From Clostridiales bacterium (lineage in GTDB: Bacteria; Bacteroidota; Bacteroidia; Bacteroidales; Muribaculaceae), in NCBI GenBank assembly GCA_023666645.1, contig JAMPBP010000001.1, forward strand, positions 128,682 through 192,681: a stretch of DNA of 64,000 bases. The letters run 5' to 3'. Shown in pieces: positions 45,319-54,069 of the stretch (the first letter of the stretch is position 1; each line of letters begins with the position of its first letter). A model generated the notes under the pieces. It searched no databases. It was not told the DNA's origin and saw nothing but the letters and a program-made list of their open reading frames with translations. A program made the position numbers and the translations under genes.

Positions 45319-47309
45319 TTCTTGTTCTTATGATTGTGATTATGATTATTCTTACCCAAACGTTGATACCCAGTCGTCGCGGCCGGCTTTCGTGCCACAG
45401 CCGGACGTGCCACAGCCGGCACATAAGTTCCTCCGGGGAACAGTTTGGCAACGAGGTCGGGACGATGGAGCCGTCTCAGAGAATTTATGATTCCCGCTTT
45501 ATAAGTCTTGTCATACCAGAAGAAGTATTGACGTTGAGCCTGTTTCTCAGCCGGTGTTGTAGCGGTAAAAATCTCGTTGCCTGTATAAGGGTTGATACCG
45601 GTATAATAGATTTCGGTCGACAAGGTCATCGGTGTAGGTGTGAAATCCTGCACCTGCTCAAGATGCAGATTCAACTGGCGCGTGGTAACGGCAAGCTCGG
45701 CCATGTCGACCTCGGTGCAACCGGGATGGCTTGAGATGAAATATGGAATGAGCTGCTGGTCGAGACCCTCGCGGCGGTTCACATCATCAAATATTTCCTT
45801 GAATTTGTAATATAGCTCAAACGGGGGCTTGCGCATCAACTGCAGCACATGTGACTGGGTGTGTTCGGGAGCAACTTTAAGCCGCCCCGACACATGATGA
45901 GCTATAAGTTCACGGTTATACCACATGTTATGCTTGTCATGGTCGGCGTTCCCGTTGGTGTGCATTGAAAGGTCGTATCGGACTCCGCTTCCCACAAACG
46001 ATTTCTTCACCCCTGGCATCGCATCAACCTTATGATAGATGTCGAGCAACCTGGAATGATCGGTATCAAGGTTGGGGCACACGACAGGCTGCAGGCATGA
46101 GGGTCTCATGCAGCGCTTGCATTTTTCCAAATCATGGCCGTGCATTCCATACATATTGGCCGACGGTCCTCCAAGGTCACTGATATATCCCTTGAAATCG
46201 GGCATGGCGGTTATAGCCTTGACCTCTCTCAAGATCGATTCTTCCGAGCGCGATGCTATAAATTTTCCCTGATGGGCCGAGATGGTGCAAAAAGCACATC
46301 CACCGAAACACCCGCGGTGCATATTGACCGAAAATTTAATCATATCGTAGGCCGGGATACGCTTTCCCTTGTAACGGGGGTGAGGCATGCGGGTATATGG
46401 AAGATCAAACGAGGCATCTATCTCCCGGGAAGTCATGGGAGGATACATTGCTGTCACTCTCACGGCCCATCTATCATGAGGCTGCCACAATGTGGCTCCG
46501 TGATACCGGTTGCTCTGCTGCTCGATATGCTTGAAATTCATAGCCTGACACTTTTTATCGCGCACACATTCCTTGAACGAGTGGAGCACGATATTGTCGT
46601 CATCGGTAGAGGCGGGCACACTTTCGAGCGGTACGCGCGACACCATCTGTGGCAACATAGCTATCTCGTCAATTAAAGCTCCCTGCTCAAGCATACGCGC
46701 TACCTCCACGATAGGTTTCTCACCCATACCATAGATGATGAGGTCGGCATTACAATCGACAAGCAAAGAGGGGCGCAAACGGTCCTGCCAATAGTCATAG
46801 TGCGACAGACGTCTCATCGAAGCTTCAATACCACCGGCTATGACCGGAACATCGGGATAAAGCTCCTTAAGAATATTGCTGTACACAATCGTTGGGTAGT
46901 CGGGGCGCATACCATGACGTGCATCGGGCGTGTAGGCATCATCGCTGCGACGACGGCGCGCAGCGGTATAGTGGTTGACCATGGAATCCATCGCTCCGGC
47001 CGATACTCCAAAGAAAAGCCTCGGACGGCCAAACTTGCGGAAATCGCGTAAATCGTCCTGCCAGTTGGGCTGCGGAACGATGGCCACACGGAAACCGTTG
47101 GCCTGAAGAACACGACCCAGCACAGCCGCTCCAAACGATGGGTGGTCGACATAGGCATCACCTGTGAAAAGCACGACATCGACCGTTTCCCAACCGAGAG
47201 CCTTCATCTCCTTCACCGATGTAGGTAGCCACCGGCGTGTGTCGTCAGGCCTCATTTGTGAGGTTACGGTTCTGTGAGTTACGTTTTTAGTGTAATCAGG
47301 AATGCTCAT
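45315..47309 (-). CDS. YgiQ-family radical SAM protein
   Basis: 664 residues from the ATG at 47309. The cluster motif CFGGCAFCTIS (CxxxCxxC) follows VNMHRGCFGG; CKRCMRPSCLQPVVCPNL may hold further cysteine ligands; LVDCNADLIIYGMGEKPIVEVARML is typical of the B12-binding-like N-terminal part. The reaction of YgiQ proteins is unknown. The C-terminus has a proline/alanine linker and an unusual Asn/His/Lys tail (NNHNHNHKNKK). It starts inside the last 14 bases of uvrB. Confidence 0.88.
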   Translation of the reverse strand: MSIPDYTKNVTHRTVTSQMRPDDTRRWLPTSVKEMKALGWETVDVVLFTGDAYVDHPSFGAAVLGRVLQANGFRVAIVPQPNWQDDLRDFRKFGRPRLFFGVSAGAMDSMVNHYTAARRRRSDDAYTPDARHGMRPDYPTIVYSNILKELYPDVPVIAGGIEASMRRLSHYDYWQDRLRPSLLVDCNADLIIYGMGEKPIVEVARMLEQGALIDEIAMLPQMVSRVPLESVPASTDDDNIVLHSFKECVRDKKCQAMNFKHIEQQSNRYHGATLWQPHDRWAVRVTAMYPPMTSREIDASFDLPYTRMPHPRYKGKRIPAYDMIKFSVNMHRGCFGGCAFCTISAHQGKFIASRSEESILREVKAITAMPDFKGYISDLGGPSANMYGMHGHDLEKCKRCMRPSCLQPVVCPNLDTDHSRLLDIYHKVDAMPGVKKSFVGSGVRYDLSMHTNGNADHDKHNMWYNRELIAHHVSGRLKVAPEHTQSHVLQLMRKPPFELYYKFKEIFDDVNRREGLDQQLIPYFISSHPGCTEVDMAELAVTTRQLNLHLEQVQDFTPTPMTLSTEIYYTGINPYTGNEIFTATTPAEKQAQRQYFFWYDKTYKAGIINSLRRLHRPDLVAKLFPGGTYVPAVARPAVARKPAATTGYQRLGKNNHNHNHKNKK

Positions 47310-49383
47310 CAAACTTCTGTTTAAGGAAATCCTCGCTTTTCAATATCTCATCGCGTAATCTTGCCGCCTCCATGAATTCCATGTTCTTGGCAGCCTTCAC
47401 CATGGCGTCACGCAGCCTTGCTATGCTGTTCTCAAGCTCTTGACGCGACATGTAGGGAATCACCGGGTCGGCAGCGATGTCGACACCTGTTGCATTATCG
47501 TTTTCGATATATGGACGGCCCTGGGATTTATCGGCCTGACGTTGGGTTCCTCCTACACGTCGTGACGATGACGGCTGTATTTCCTCCTCACCGTCTACGC
47601 CTATGATGTGGGTGCGTTCCTTGATGATAGCCTGGGGAGTGATACCATGTTCGAGATTATATTTCATCTGTATCTCACGCCGGCGTTCGGTCTCATCAAT
47701 AGTCTGCTGCATGCTATCGGTAATCTTGTCGGCATACATTATGACACGTCCATTAAGGTTGCGCGCTGCTCGTCCCACGGTCTGCGTCAACGACCTGTGG
47801 GACCTCAGGAACCCTTCCTTGTCGGCATCGAGAATAGCCACAAGCGACACTTCGGGCAAGTCGAGACCCTCCCTGAGAAGATTGACACCAACCAGCACAT
47901 CGTAAGTGCCGGCACGCAGGTCATCGAGTATGCGTATGCGGTCAAGAGTATCGACATCACTGTGTATATAGGCTGTATTGACATCCATGCGCTGGAGGTA
48001 GTCATTCAGCTCCTCAGCCATACGCTTTGTGAGCGTAGTGACAAGAACTCTCTCATTACGCTCACAACACACGCGTATCTCCTCAAGCAAATCGTCTACC
48101 TGATTCATCGACGGACGCACCTCGATTGATGGGTCGAGTAGACCGGTGGGGCGTATGAGCTGTTCCACAACGACACCCTCGCTACGCTGCAGCTCATAGT
48201 CGGCCGGCGTTGCGCTCACATATATAGTCTGATGTGTGAGTTGCTCAAATTCCTCAAACTTCAACGGCCTGTTATCAAGAGCCGCCGGAAGTCGGAATCC
48301 ATATTCCACAAGATTCATCTTGCGCGCCTGGTCTCCGCCATACATTGCGCGTATCTGAGGCAGAGTGACATGGCTCTCATCAATTATGGTAAGGAAGTCA
48401 TCAGGGAAATAATCAAGCAGGCAGAATGGCCTCTGTCCCGGACGACGTCCGTCAAAATACCGGCTGTAGTTTTCTATTCCCGGACAGTGGCCCACCTCCT
48501 TCATCATCTCGACATCATAGGTGACACGCTCATAAATGCGTCCAGCCCGGTCGGGGAGCACTTCGTTGTTGAAGAACTCCACTTGGCCGCCCAGGTCAAG
48601 CTGAATCTGAGCAATCGCATCGGCTGTGCGGGCAGGCGATGTCACAAAAATATTGGCGGGGAAAATGCTGAACTCCCCAACCTTGGTCTTTACCGATGTT
48701 TCGGGATCGGTTGTCTCAAGACCACATATTTCATCGCCCCAGAAATTGATACGTATCACCAAATCCTCATAGGCAAGCCTCACATCGACATTGTCTCCCT
48801 TGACACGGAATGTGCCGCGCGGTGTGTCTATCTCGTTGCGGCTGTACATTGCATTGGAAAGCTGCCTGAGCAAAGCATTACGGGCAATCTTCTGCCCCAC
48901 CCTCACATTTATCACATTGTCATGAAAATCCTCAGGGTTGCCTATTCCATAGAGACACGACACAGAGCTCACCACAATGACATCACGACGACCCGACAAC
49001 AGAGCCTGGGTGGCCTGCAGTCGCAATCGGTCAATCTCATCGTTGATCATAAGGTCCTTCTCGATATATTTATCGACCGACGGAATATAGGCCTCGGGCT
49101 GATAATAATCGTAGTAGGACACGAAATATTGAACCGAGTTGTCGGGGAAAAAACCTTTGAACTCGCTGTAAAGCTGGGCGGCCAACGTTTTATTATGACT
49201 CAACACAAGCGTAGGACGGTTGACCCTCGCAATGACATTGGCCATCGTAAAGGTTTTACCCGAGCCGGTGACACCGAGCAAGGTCTGGGCCGGCACTCCG
49301 CTGTCAAGCCCCTCGACAAGCTGGTTTATAGCTTGCGGCTGGTCGCCTGTGGGTGAATATCGCGATGTTAGCTCAAATTTCAT
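47296..49383 (-). CDS. uvrB: excinuclease ABC subunit B
   Basis: Damage-verifying helicase-like subunit of nucleotide excision repair. 695 residues. Walker A GVTGSGKTF at about 38-46, beta-hairpin SYYDYYQPEAYIP, DESH box, QTVGRAARNLNGRVIMYAD, and the C-terminal UVR motif (ENSIARLRDAMVKAAKNMEFMEAARLRDEI) that contacts UvrA or UvrC. uvrA and uvrC are not in the window. A promoter lies directly upstream; ygiQ follows with an overlap. Confidence 0.97.
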   Translation of the reverse strand: MKFELTSRYSPTGDQPQAINQLVEGLDSGVPAQTLLGVTGSGKTFTMANVIARVNRPTLVLSHNKTLAAQLYSEFKGFFPDNSVQYFVSYYDYYQPEAYIPSVDKYIEKDLMINDEIDRLRLQATQALLSGRRDVIVVSSVSCLYGIGNPEDFHDNVINVRVGQKIARNALLRQLSNAMYSRNEIDTPRGTFRVKGDNVDVRLAYEDLVIRINFWGDEICGLETTDPETSVKTKVGEFSIFPANIFVTSPARTADAIAQIQLDLGGQVEFFNNEVLPDRAGRIYERVTYDVEMMKEVGHCPGIENYSRYFDGRRPGQRPFCLLDYFPDDFLTIIDESHVTLPQIRAMYGGDQARKMNLVEYGFRLPAALDNRPLKFEEFEQLTHQTIYVSATPADYELQRSEGVVVEQLIRPTGLLDPSIEVRPSMNQVDDLLEEIRVCCERNERVLVTTLTKRMAEELNDYLQRMDVNTAYIHSDVDTLDRIRILDDLRAGTYDVLVGVNLLREGLDLPEVSLVAILDADKEGFLRSHRSLTQTVGRAARNLNGRVIMYADKITDSMQQTIDETERRREIQMKYNLEHGITPQAIIKERTHIIGVDGEEEIQPSSSRRVGGTQRQADKSQGRPYIENDNATGVDIAADPVIPYMSRQELENSIARLRDAMVKAAKNMEFMEAARLRDEILKSEDFLKQKFDEHS

Positions 49384-49401
49384 AGTTGTTGTTATCGACT
49401 A

Positions 49402-49433
49402 CAAATGTAGTTTATTTTCATGAGGTTGACAAG
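49402..49433 (-). promoter_or_regulatory. promoter of uvrB
   Basis: On the minus strand CTTG (49433-49430) and TACATTTG (49409-49402) are 20 bases apart; only one -33 base deviates. The leader would be about 12-15 bases. I see no LexA-type operator. Confidence 0.6.
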
Positions 49434-49436
49434 TCA

Positions 49437-50252
49437 TTATTCCTTTGAATATTTTGTCAGTCTACCCGTCTTGTACAGATGCCCGAGGGCCTGTTTATAT
49501 ATGCGCTTGCTGCACCCGAAAAGCTCCTTGACGAGTTCGGGCGACATCGAGTCGTCGACTACCTCGGTTGGGCGCCGGCGTGGATTCTCAACATATTTCA
49601 TTATATCCTCGGCCACCAATTCCACGTCCTCACGAGAGCTCACATTCAAGTCAATCTTATTATCCTCGCGCACCTTGTTGACATAGGCCATTATTGTCTC
49701 ACCAACTGTCAGATTCTTGTAAACCTGATTTTCATAAATGAGTCCAAGGAACAGGTTGTCGACCACGGTCTTGTAGCCAAACTCGGTGTGTTGCAGGACG
49801 AGAGCCTTGACTCTGTCGCCCCGCTTATAGCGTGGATAGGCGTTTCCAAGGAATTTTTCAATCTTGGCCGAACCCACTATGCGGTTGGAAGCATTGTCCA
49901 GATAAATAAAGACAGGGTAAATCCCCCCCTTTCTCATGGGAGCATGCTGTTCCTTGAATGGCACCAGCAATTGCTTGGTGACACCCCAGTCCATAATTGC
50001 ACCTATGCGGTTCACATCGTCAACCTGTAGGAAGACCACCTCACCCACCGTTCCAAAGGGATGCTCGGTTGTGGCCACAGGGCGTCCCTCACTGTCGTTG
50101 TAGACGAAGACCTCAAGCTCGTCACCAACTACCGGCGAGCCCTCAATATATTTTGCCGGCATGAGCACTTCATTGTCACTTTCATCGGTCAAATACAGCC
50201 CGAAGTCGACAAATCGTTTTATAATCAGTTTGTTATATTTCCCTATATTCAT
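49437..50252 (-). CDS. CvfB/YitL-like S1-domain RNA-binding protein
   Basis: 271 residues. Tandem S1-type OB domains: LIIKRFVDFGLYLTDESDNEVLMPAKYI, GAIMDWGVTKQLLVPFKEQHAPM, KALVLQHTEFGYKTVVDNLFLGLIYENQV; the C-terminal part (MSPELVKELFGCSKRIYKQALGHLYKTGRL) is a winged-helix domain. This is the layout of the CvfB family, RNA-binding regulators. A TAATTTTG box at 50278-50271 on the minus strand could be its -7 element, facing that of rsmG. Confidence 0.88.
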   Translation of the reverse strand: MNIGKYNKLIIKRFVDFGLYLTDESDNEVLMPAKYIEGSPVVGDELEVFVYNDSEGRPVATTEHPFGTVGEVVFLQVDDVNRIGAIMDWGVTKQLLVPFKEQHAPMRKGGIYPVFIYLDNASNRIVGSAKIEKFLGNAYPRYKRGDRVKALVLQHTEFGYKTVVDNLFLGLIYENQVYKNLTVGETIMAYVNKVREDNKIDLNVSSREDVELVAEDIMKYVENPRRRPTEVVDDSMSPELVKELFGCSKRIYKQALGHLYKTGRLTKYSKE

Positions 50253-50301
50253 ATCATTGCATAAAGTTTACAAAATTAATCATAAAAAAACAATTATTGA
50301 T

Positions 50302-50309
50302 TATCTTTG
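50302..50309 (+). promoter_or_regulatory. possible -7 box of rsmG
   Basis: TATCTTTG lies 34 bases before the rsmG ATG. No -33 TTTG is seen. Together with the facing minus-strand box at 50271-50278 it suggests a compact divergent promoter region. Confidence 0.4.
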
Positions 50310-50343
50310 TAAAATAAAACATTTGGCCCAATTGAATCAGCAT

Positions 50344-50973
50344 ATGATTGAAACCATTACAAAATATTTTCATAACCTGAACGAATTACAGCTCAAGCAA
50401 TTTGAAGCTCTCGGAATATTGTACCCCGACTGGAACTCCAAAATCAACGTAATTTCGCGTAAAGATATCGACAATCTATGGGTCAATCACCTGTTACACT
50501 CGCTTGCCATCGCCAAATTCATAACACCGGTTGCCGAAACCCGGTTCATCGACCTGGGCTGTGGCGGTGGATTCCCGGGAATCCCTCTCGCAATCATGTG
50601 GCCCGATTGTCAATTTCATCTCGTTGACCGCATAGGTAAAAAGATTCTTGTAGCCCAGTCAATAGCCTCAGACATAGGACTTGAGAATGTCACCTTCAAA
50701 CATGGCGATGCTTCAGAATGCAAGCGTGAATATGACTTTGTGGTGAGTCGTGCGGTAATGAGACTCGACGAGCTCGTCAAGATATCACGCCGTCTTGTCA
50801 ACAGAGGGGGCCGTAATGGCTACCCCAACGGATTGATATGCCTCAAGGGGGGAAATATGTCAGAGGAATCACAAGGCCTGGACAAAAAACAGGAAATTCA
50901 GGAATATGACCTTTCCCTTTACTTCGACGAGCCATTTTTCGAGACAAAAAAACTCATATACACACCATTTTAA
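50344..50973 (+). CDS. rsmG: 16S rRNA (guanine527-N7)-methyltransferase
   Basis: 209 residues from the ATG at 50344 (MIETITKYFHNLNELQLKQFEALGILYPDWN), where family homology begins; the frame is open back to 50161, but that would cover the promoter region and the start of the divergent gene. SAM-binding motif FIDLGCGGGFPGIPLAIMWP, then FHLVDRIGKKI and VVSRAV. Methylates the 530 loop of 16S rRNA. Followed by a metallo-hydrolase gene after nine bases. Confidence 0.94.
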   Translation: MIETITKYFHNLNELQLKQFEALGILYPDWNSKINVISRKDIDNLWVNHLLHSLAIAKFITPVAETRFIDLGCGGGFPGIPLAIMWPDCQFHLVDRIGKKILVAQSIASDIGLENVTFKHGDASECKREYDFVVSRAVMRLDELVKISRRLVNRGGRNGYPNGLICLKGGNMSEESQGLDKKQEIQEYDLSLYFDEPFFETKKLIYTPF

Positions 50974-50982
50974 AAGCCCCAT

Positions 50983-51630
50983 ATGTCACTACATGTCAAA
51001 TCGTTTGAGTTCAACATGTTTGGCGAGCTCACTTATATTATCTGGGATGAGGCATCTCACGAAGCCGCTGTCGTTGACGCCGGCATGACAACACAATCGG
51101 AACGTGCAACAATCGATTCCTTCATAAGCGAAAATAATCTGTCGTTGAAATATCTCATCAACACCCACGTTCACCTCGACCACACATTTGGCGTTCCTTA
51201 CATGAAGGAGCGATATAACCTTGAGCTATGGGCTTCACCAATGGACATTCCTCTCGCCGACCGTATAGAACAGCAAGCCATAATGTTTCATCTGCCATTC
51301 AAAGCCAGCAATGTAGTCATTGACCGGGAACTGCATGAAGGAGACATCATCAAATTGGGTGAGAGCCCTATCGAGATTATCGAAGTGCCGGGACACACGC
51401 CTGGTGGTTTGGCTCTGTATGCACCTCTCGATAATTTTGTTCTCACAGGCGACTCGCTGTTTCACAGCAGCATAGGACGCACAGACTTGCCCGGTGGGAA
51501 CCACTCGCAACTTATCAACGCAGTCACATCCAAGTTAATGAGCCTGCCATCCAGCACCCGGGTATATCCCGGTCACGGGCCATCGACAACCATTGGCCAC
51601 GAACAAATCTATAACCCTTATCTATCTTAG
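50983..51630 (+). CDS. metallo-beta-lactamase-fold hydrolase, glyoxalase II-like
   Basis: 215 residues. The metal motif THVHLDH (about 61-67) matches THxHxDH; further ligands are in EVPGHTPGG, LTGDSLF and VYPGHGPSTTIGHE. The fold and length fit the YcbL/glyoxalase II-like group that splits thioesters, but the true substrate is not evident. Probably in one transcript with rsmG. Confidence 0.88.
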   Translation: MSLHVKSFEFNMFGELTYIIWDEASHEAAVVDAGMTTQSERATIDSFISENNLSLKYLINTHVHLDHTFGVPYMKERYNLELWASPMDIPLADRIEQQAIMFHLPFKASNVVIDRELHEGDIIKLGESPIEIIEVPGHTPGGLALYAPLDNFVLTGDSLFHSSIGRTDLPGGNHSQLINAVTSKLMSLPSSTRVYPGHGPSTTIGHEQIYNPYLS

Positions 51631-51747
51631 GGGAAGAAGCGTGCTGAATTTACGGCCATCAGCCCGAATTAATTTCCCCTCCCCCCCCAATCTGAATAAT
51701 CACAATTTCAACAGCGTTAAATTGATTATAAGGTATATAATAAAAAT

Positions 51748-54054
51748 ATGAATATAAGTAAACTTGCCGCATGTCTCATTTTTGGAAGCATCCTCGTAAC
51801 GGCGACTGCCCAAACCTATAAAAATCCCCAAGCGAGTATTGATGAACGCGTGGCCGATCTTCTGAGCCGCATGACACTTGAAGAGAAGGTAGCACAAATG
51901 AACATGAACGGCATGGGTACCTACACTCAATTGAAAGATGGTGCCGGTGTTGTGGAAAGCCCATTTATCAATGTGCAGGATATAGCTCGTCTCTCGGCCG
52001 AAACAAAACGTTATGCCAGGGAAAATACCCGACTCGGCATTCCTCCCATACAAATTGGCGAATGCCTTCATGGCCAGCTGGCCATGGGGGCCACAATATT
52101 CCCTCAAGCCATTGGTCAGGGCAGTACTTGGAATCCACAGCTCATTGAGGACATGGCATCGGTGATAGCTCTTGAGGCATCGGCCTCGGGGGTCGACCAA
52201 GCCCTGTCGCCGCTGTTCGACCTCGCTCGCGACCCCCGCTACGGACGCACAGAAGAGTGCTATGGCGAAGATCCTCATCTTGTGGCGGCTATGGGTGTTG
52301 CTTTTGTAGAAGGAATGCAAGGCAAAGCCGACTATACCCGTACTCACGGAATAGCACCCGGCAAACTGATGTGTACTGCAAAACATTTTGCAGGCTACAG
52401 CGTCCCGGCAGGCGGAATCAACCTCGGACCGGCATCGCTCGGAGAACGCGAAATGCGCACCTTGCATCTATATCCCTTTGAGGAGGTCGTAAAAAAGGGA
52501 AACATCTTTTCAGTCATGCCATCTTATAATGAGGTTGACGGCATTCCCGCCCATTCAAACCGCTGGTTGTTGACCGAGGTGCTTAGAAATGAATGGAATT
52601 TTCGCGGATTCGTATTTACCGACTATGGCAGTCTGAGCCATCTATATAATTTCCACAACGTTGCTGCCGATGCAGCCGAAGCCGGCCGCATGGGTTTGGA
52701 GGCCGGTGTCGATATAGAGGCCGCCCGTCCCGATGCCTATGCCCATCTGGTGGAACTGGTGAACAACGGTATCATCAGCGAGGCTCAGATAGACACGGCC
52801 GTAGGGCGAATACTACGAGCCAAATTCATGGCAGGATTGTTTGAAAAACCTTATCCCGACCCGGATAATCTCAAGCACACAGTTCACCGACCCGAGCATG
52901 TACAACTCGCCCGTAAAGTGGCTGAGGAATCCATAATTTTGCTCAAGAACGATGACAACATGCTTCCTCTCGACGCTTCCAAACTCAGGTCGGTAGCCGT
53001 AATAGGTCCCAATGCCGACCAAGTGCAGTATGGCGACTATACATATACCCGCGACAACATGTCGGGCGTCACCGTACTTGATGCTTTGAAAGCAAAACTT
53101 GGAAAGAATGTCACAATTAACTATGCCAAGGGATGCAACATCACCGGCAGTGACTGCAGCGGCATTGAAGAGGCTGTCGAGGCCGCCCGTAGGAGCGATG
53201 TAACTGTAGTTGTTCTTGGCGAGACAAGTGTGATATTGTCAGGTCTCGGATGGGGAGTAGGCCTCGGTGAAAACGAGCCCAAGGATCCCTTTGTCACCGG
53301 CGAGGGCTATGACGTGACCGATTTGAACCCCATGGGAGTGCAGAGAGAACTGCTGCAGGCTGTATATGCCACAGGGAAGCCGGTGGTTCTTGTACTTGTA
53401 CAGGGACGCCCATGGTCAATCGATTGGGAAAAACAGAACATTCCGGCCATACTCGAGGCATGGTTCCCCGGTGAACAGGGCGGAAATGCCATTGCCGACA
53501 TTTTGCTTGGCAATGTCAACCCATCGGGTCGCCTTAACTGCACATTCCCGGCATCGGTAGGTCATCTACCTGTAGTCCACGACTATAAACCCAGCGCACA
53601 CGGTATAAACCGCGAGCCCGGCACTCCCGATGCTCCCGGACGCGACTATGTATTTTCGTCGCCCGAACCTCTTTTCCACTTTGGCCATGGTCTGAGCTAC
53701 ACATCGTTCGACTACAGCGATATGAAAGTATCGCAAGATAAAGAAGCCCAAACGGTAACTGTGGAAGTGACAGTCGAAAATACCGGTAGTCGAGAGGGAA
53801 AGGAGGTCGTACAGCTATATCTTAACGATGTTGTAAGCTCAGTAACCACCCCTGTGAAATCGTTGAGGGCATTTGAGAAAATCAACCTCAAGCCGGGTGA
53901 AAAAACCGCTGTAAGCTTTGTTTTGGACGAACACGACTTAGCACTATGGAACAGAGATATGAAGTTTGTAGTCGAGCCCGGAGAATTCAAGGCCATGATA
54001 GGACGTTCGGCCGGCGACATCGTGCTCACCGAGTCATTCGTCATAGACAATTGA
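51748..54054 (+). CDS. glycoside hydrolase family 3, beta-glucosidase type
   Basis: 768 residues with a signal peptide (about 1-22, TATA/QTY). The N-terminal TIM barrel starts DERVADLLSRMTLEEKVAQM and holds the nucleophile D292 in FVFTDYGS; KHFAGYSVPAGGIN binds substrate. The alpha/beta sandwich (VAVIGPNADQVQYGDYTYTRDN) and a fibronectin-III-like C-terminal domain (VEVTVENTGSREGKEVVQLYL) follow. Periplasmic exo-glycosidase, probably acting on beta-linked glucose or xylose; exact specificity cannot be read. No sus-type genes adjoin it. Confidence 0.92.
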   Translation: MNISKLAACLIFGSILVTATAQTYKNPQASIDERVADLLSRMTLEEKVAQMNMNGMGTYTQLKDGAGVVESPFINVQDIARLSAETKRYARENTRLGIPPIQIGECLHGQLAMGATIFPQAIGQGSTWNPQLIEDMASVIALEASASGVDQALSPLFDLARDPRYGRTEECYGEDPHLVAAMGVAFVEGMQGKADYTRTHGIAPGKLMCTAKHFAGYSVPAGGINLGPASLGEREMRTLHLYPFEEVVKKGNIFSVMPSYNEVDGIPAHSNRWLLTEVLRNEWNFRGFVFTDYGSLSHLYNFHNVAADAAEAGRMGLEAGVDIEAARPDAYAHLVELVNNGIISEAQIDTAVGRILRAKFMAGLFEKPYPDPDNLKHTVHRPEHVQLARKVAEESIILLKNDDNMLPLDASKLRSVAVIGPNADQVQYGDYTYTRDNMSGVTVLDALKAKLGKNVTINYAKGCNITGSDCSGIEEAVEAARRSDVTVVVLGETSVILSGLGWGVGLGENEPKDPFVTGEGYDVTDLNPMGVQRELLQAVYATGKPVVLVLVQGRPWSIDWEKQNIPAILEAWFPGEQGGNAIADILLGNVNPSGRLNCTFPASVGHLPVVHDYKPSAHGINREPGTPDAPGRDYVFSSPEPLFHFGHGLSYTSFDYSDMKVSQDKEAQTVTVEVTVENTGSREGKEVVQLYLNDVVSSVTTPVKSLRAFEKINLKPGEKTAVSFVLDEHDLALWNRDMKFVVEPGEFKAMIGRSAGDIVLTESFVIDN

Positions 54055-54069
54055 CAATTCACCCGGTTT

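Noticed and set aside
48232..49356. A 374-codon open frame on the plus strand opposite uvrB
   Set aside because: It lies wholly inside uvrB, has no recognisable domain, and reads as the codon-bias shadow of a clearly conserved gene.
50161..50343. A longer start for rsmG
   Set aside because: The added residues are not family-like and would cover the divergent promoter region and the start of the CvfB-like gene.
51748..54054. A polysaccharide utilisation locus around the GH3 gene
   Set aside because: No SusC/SusD pair, regulator or second glycosidase adjoins it.
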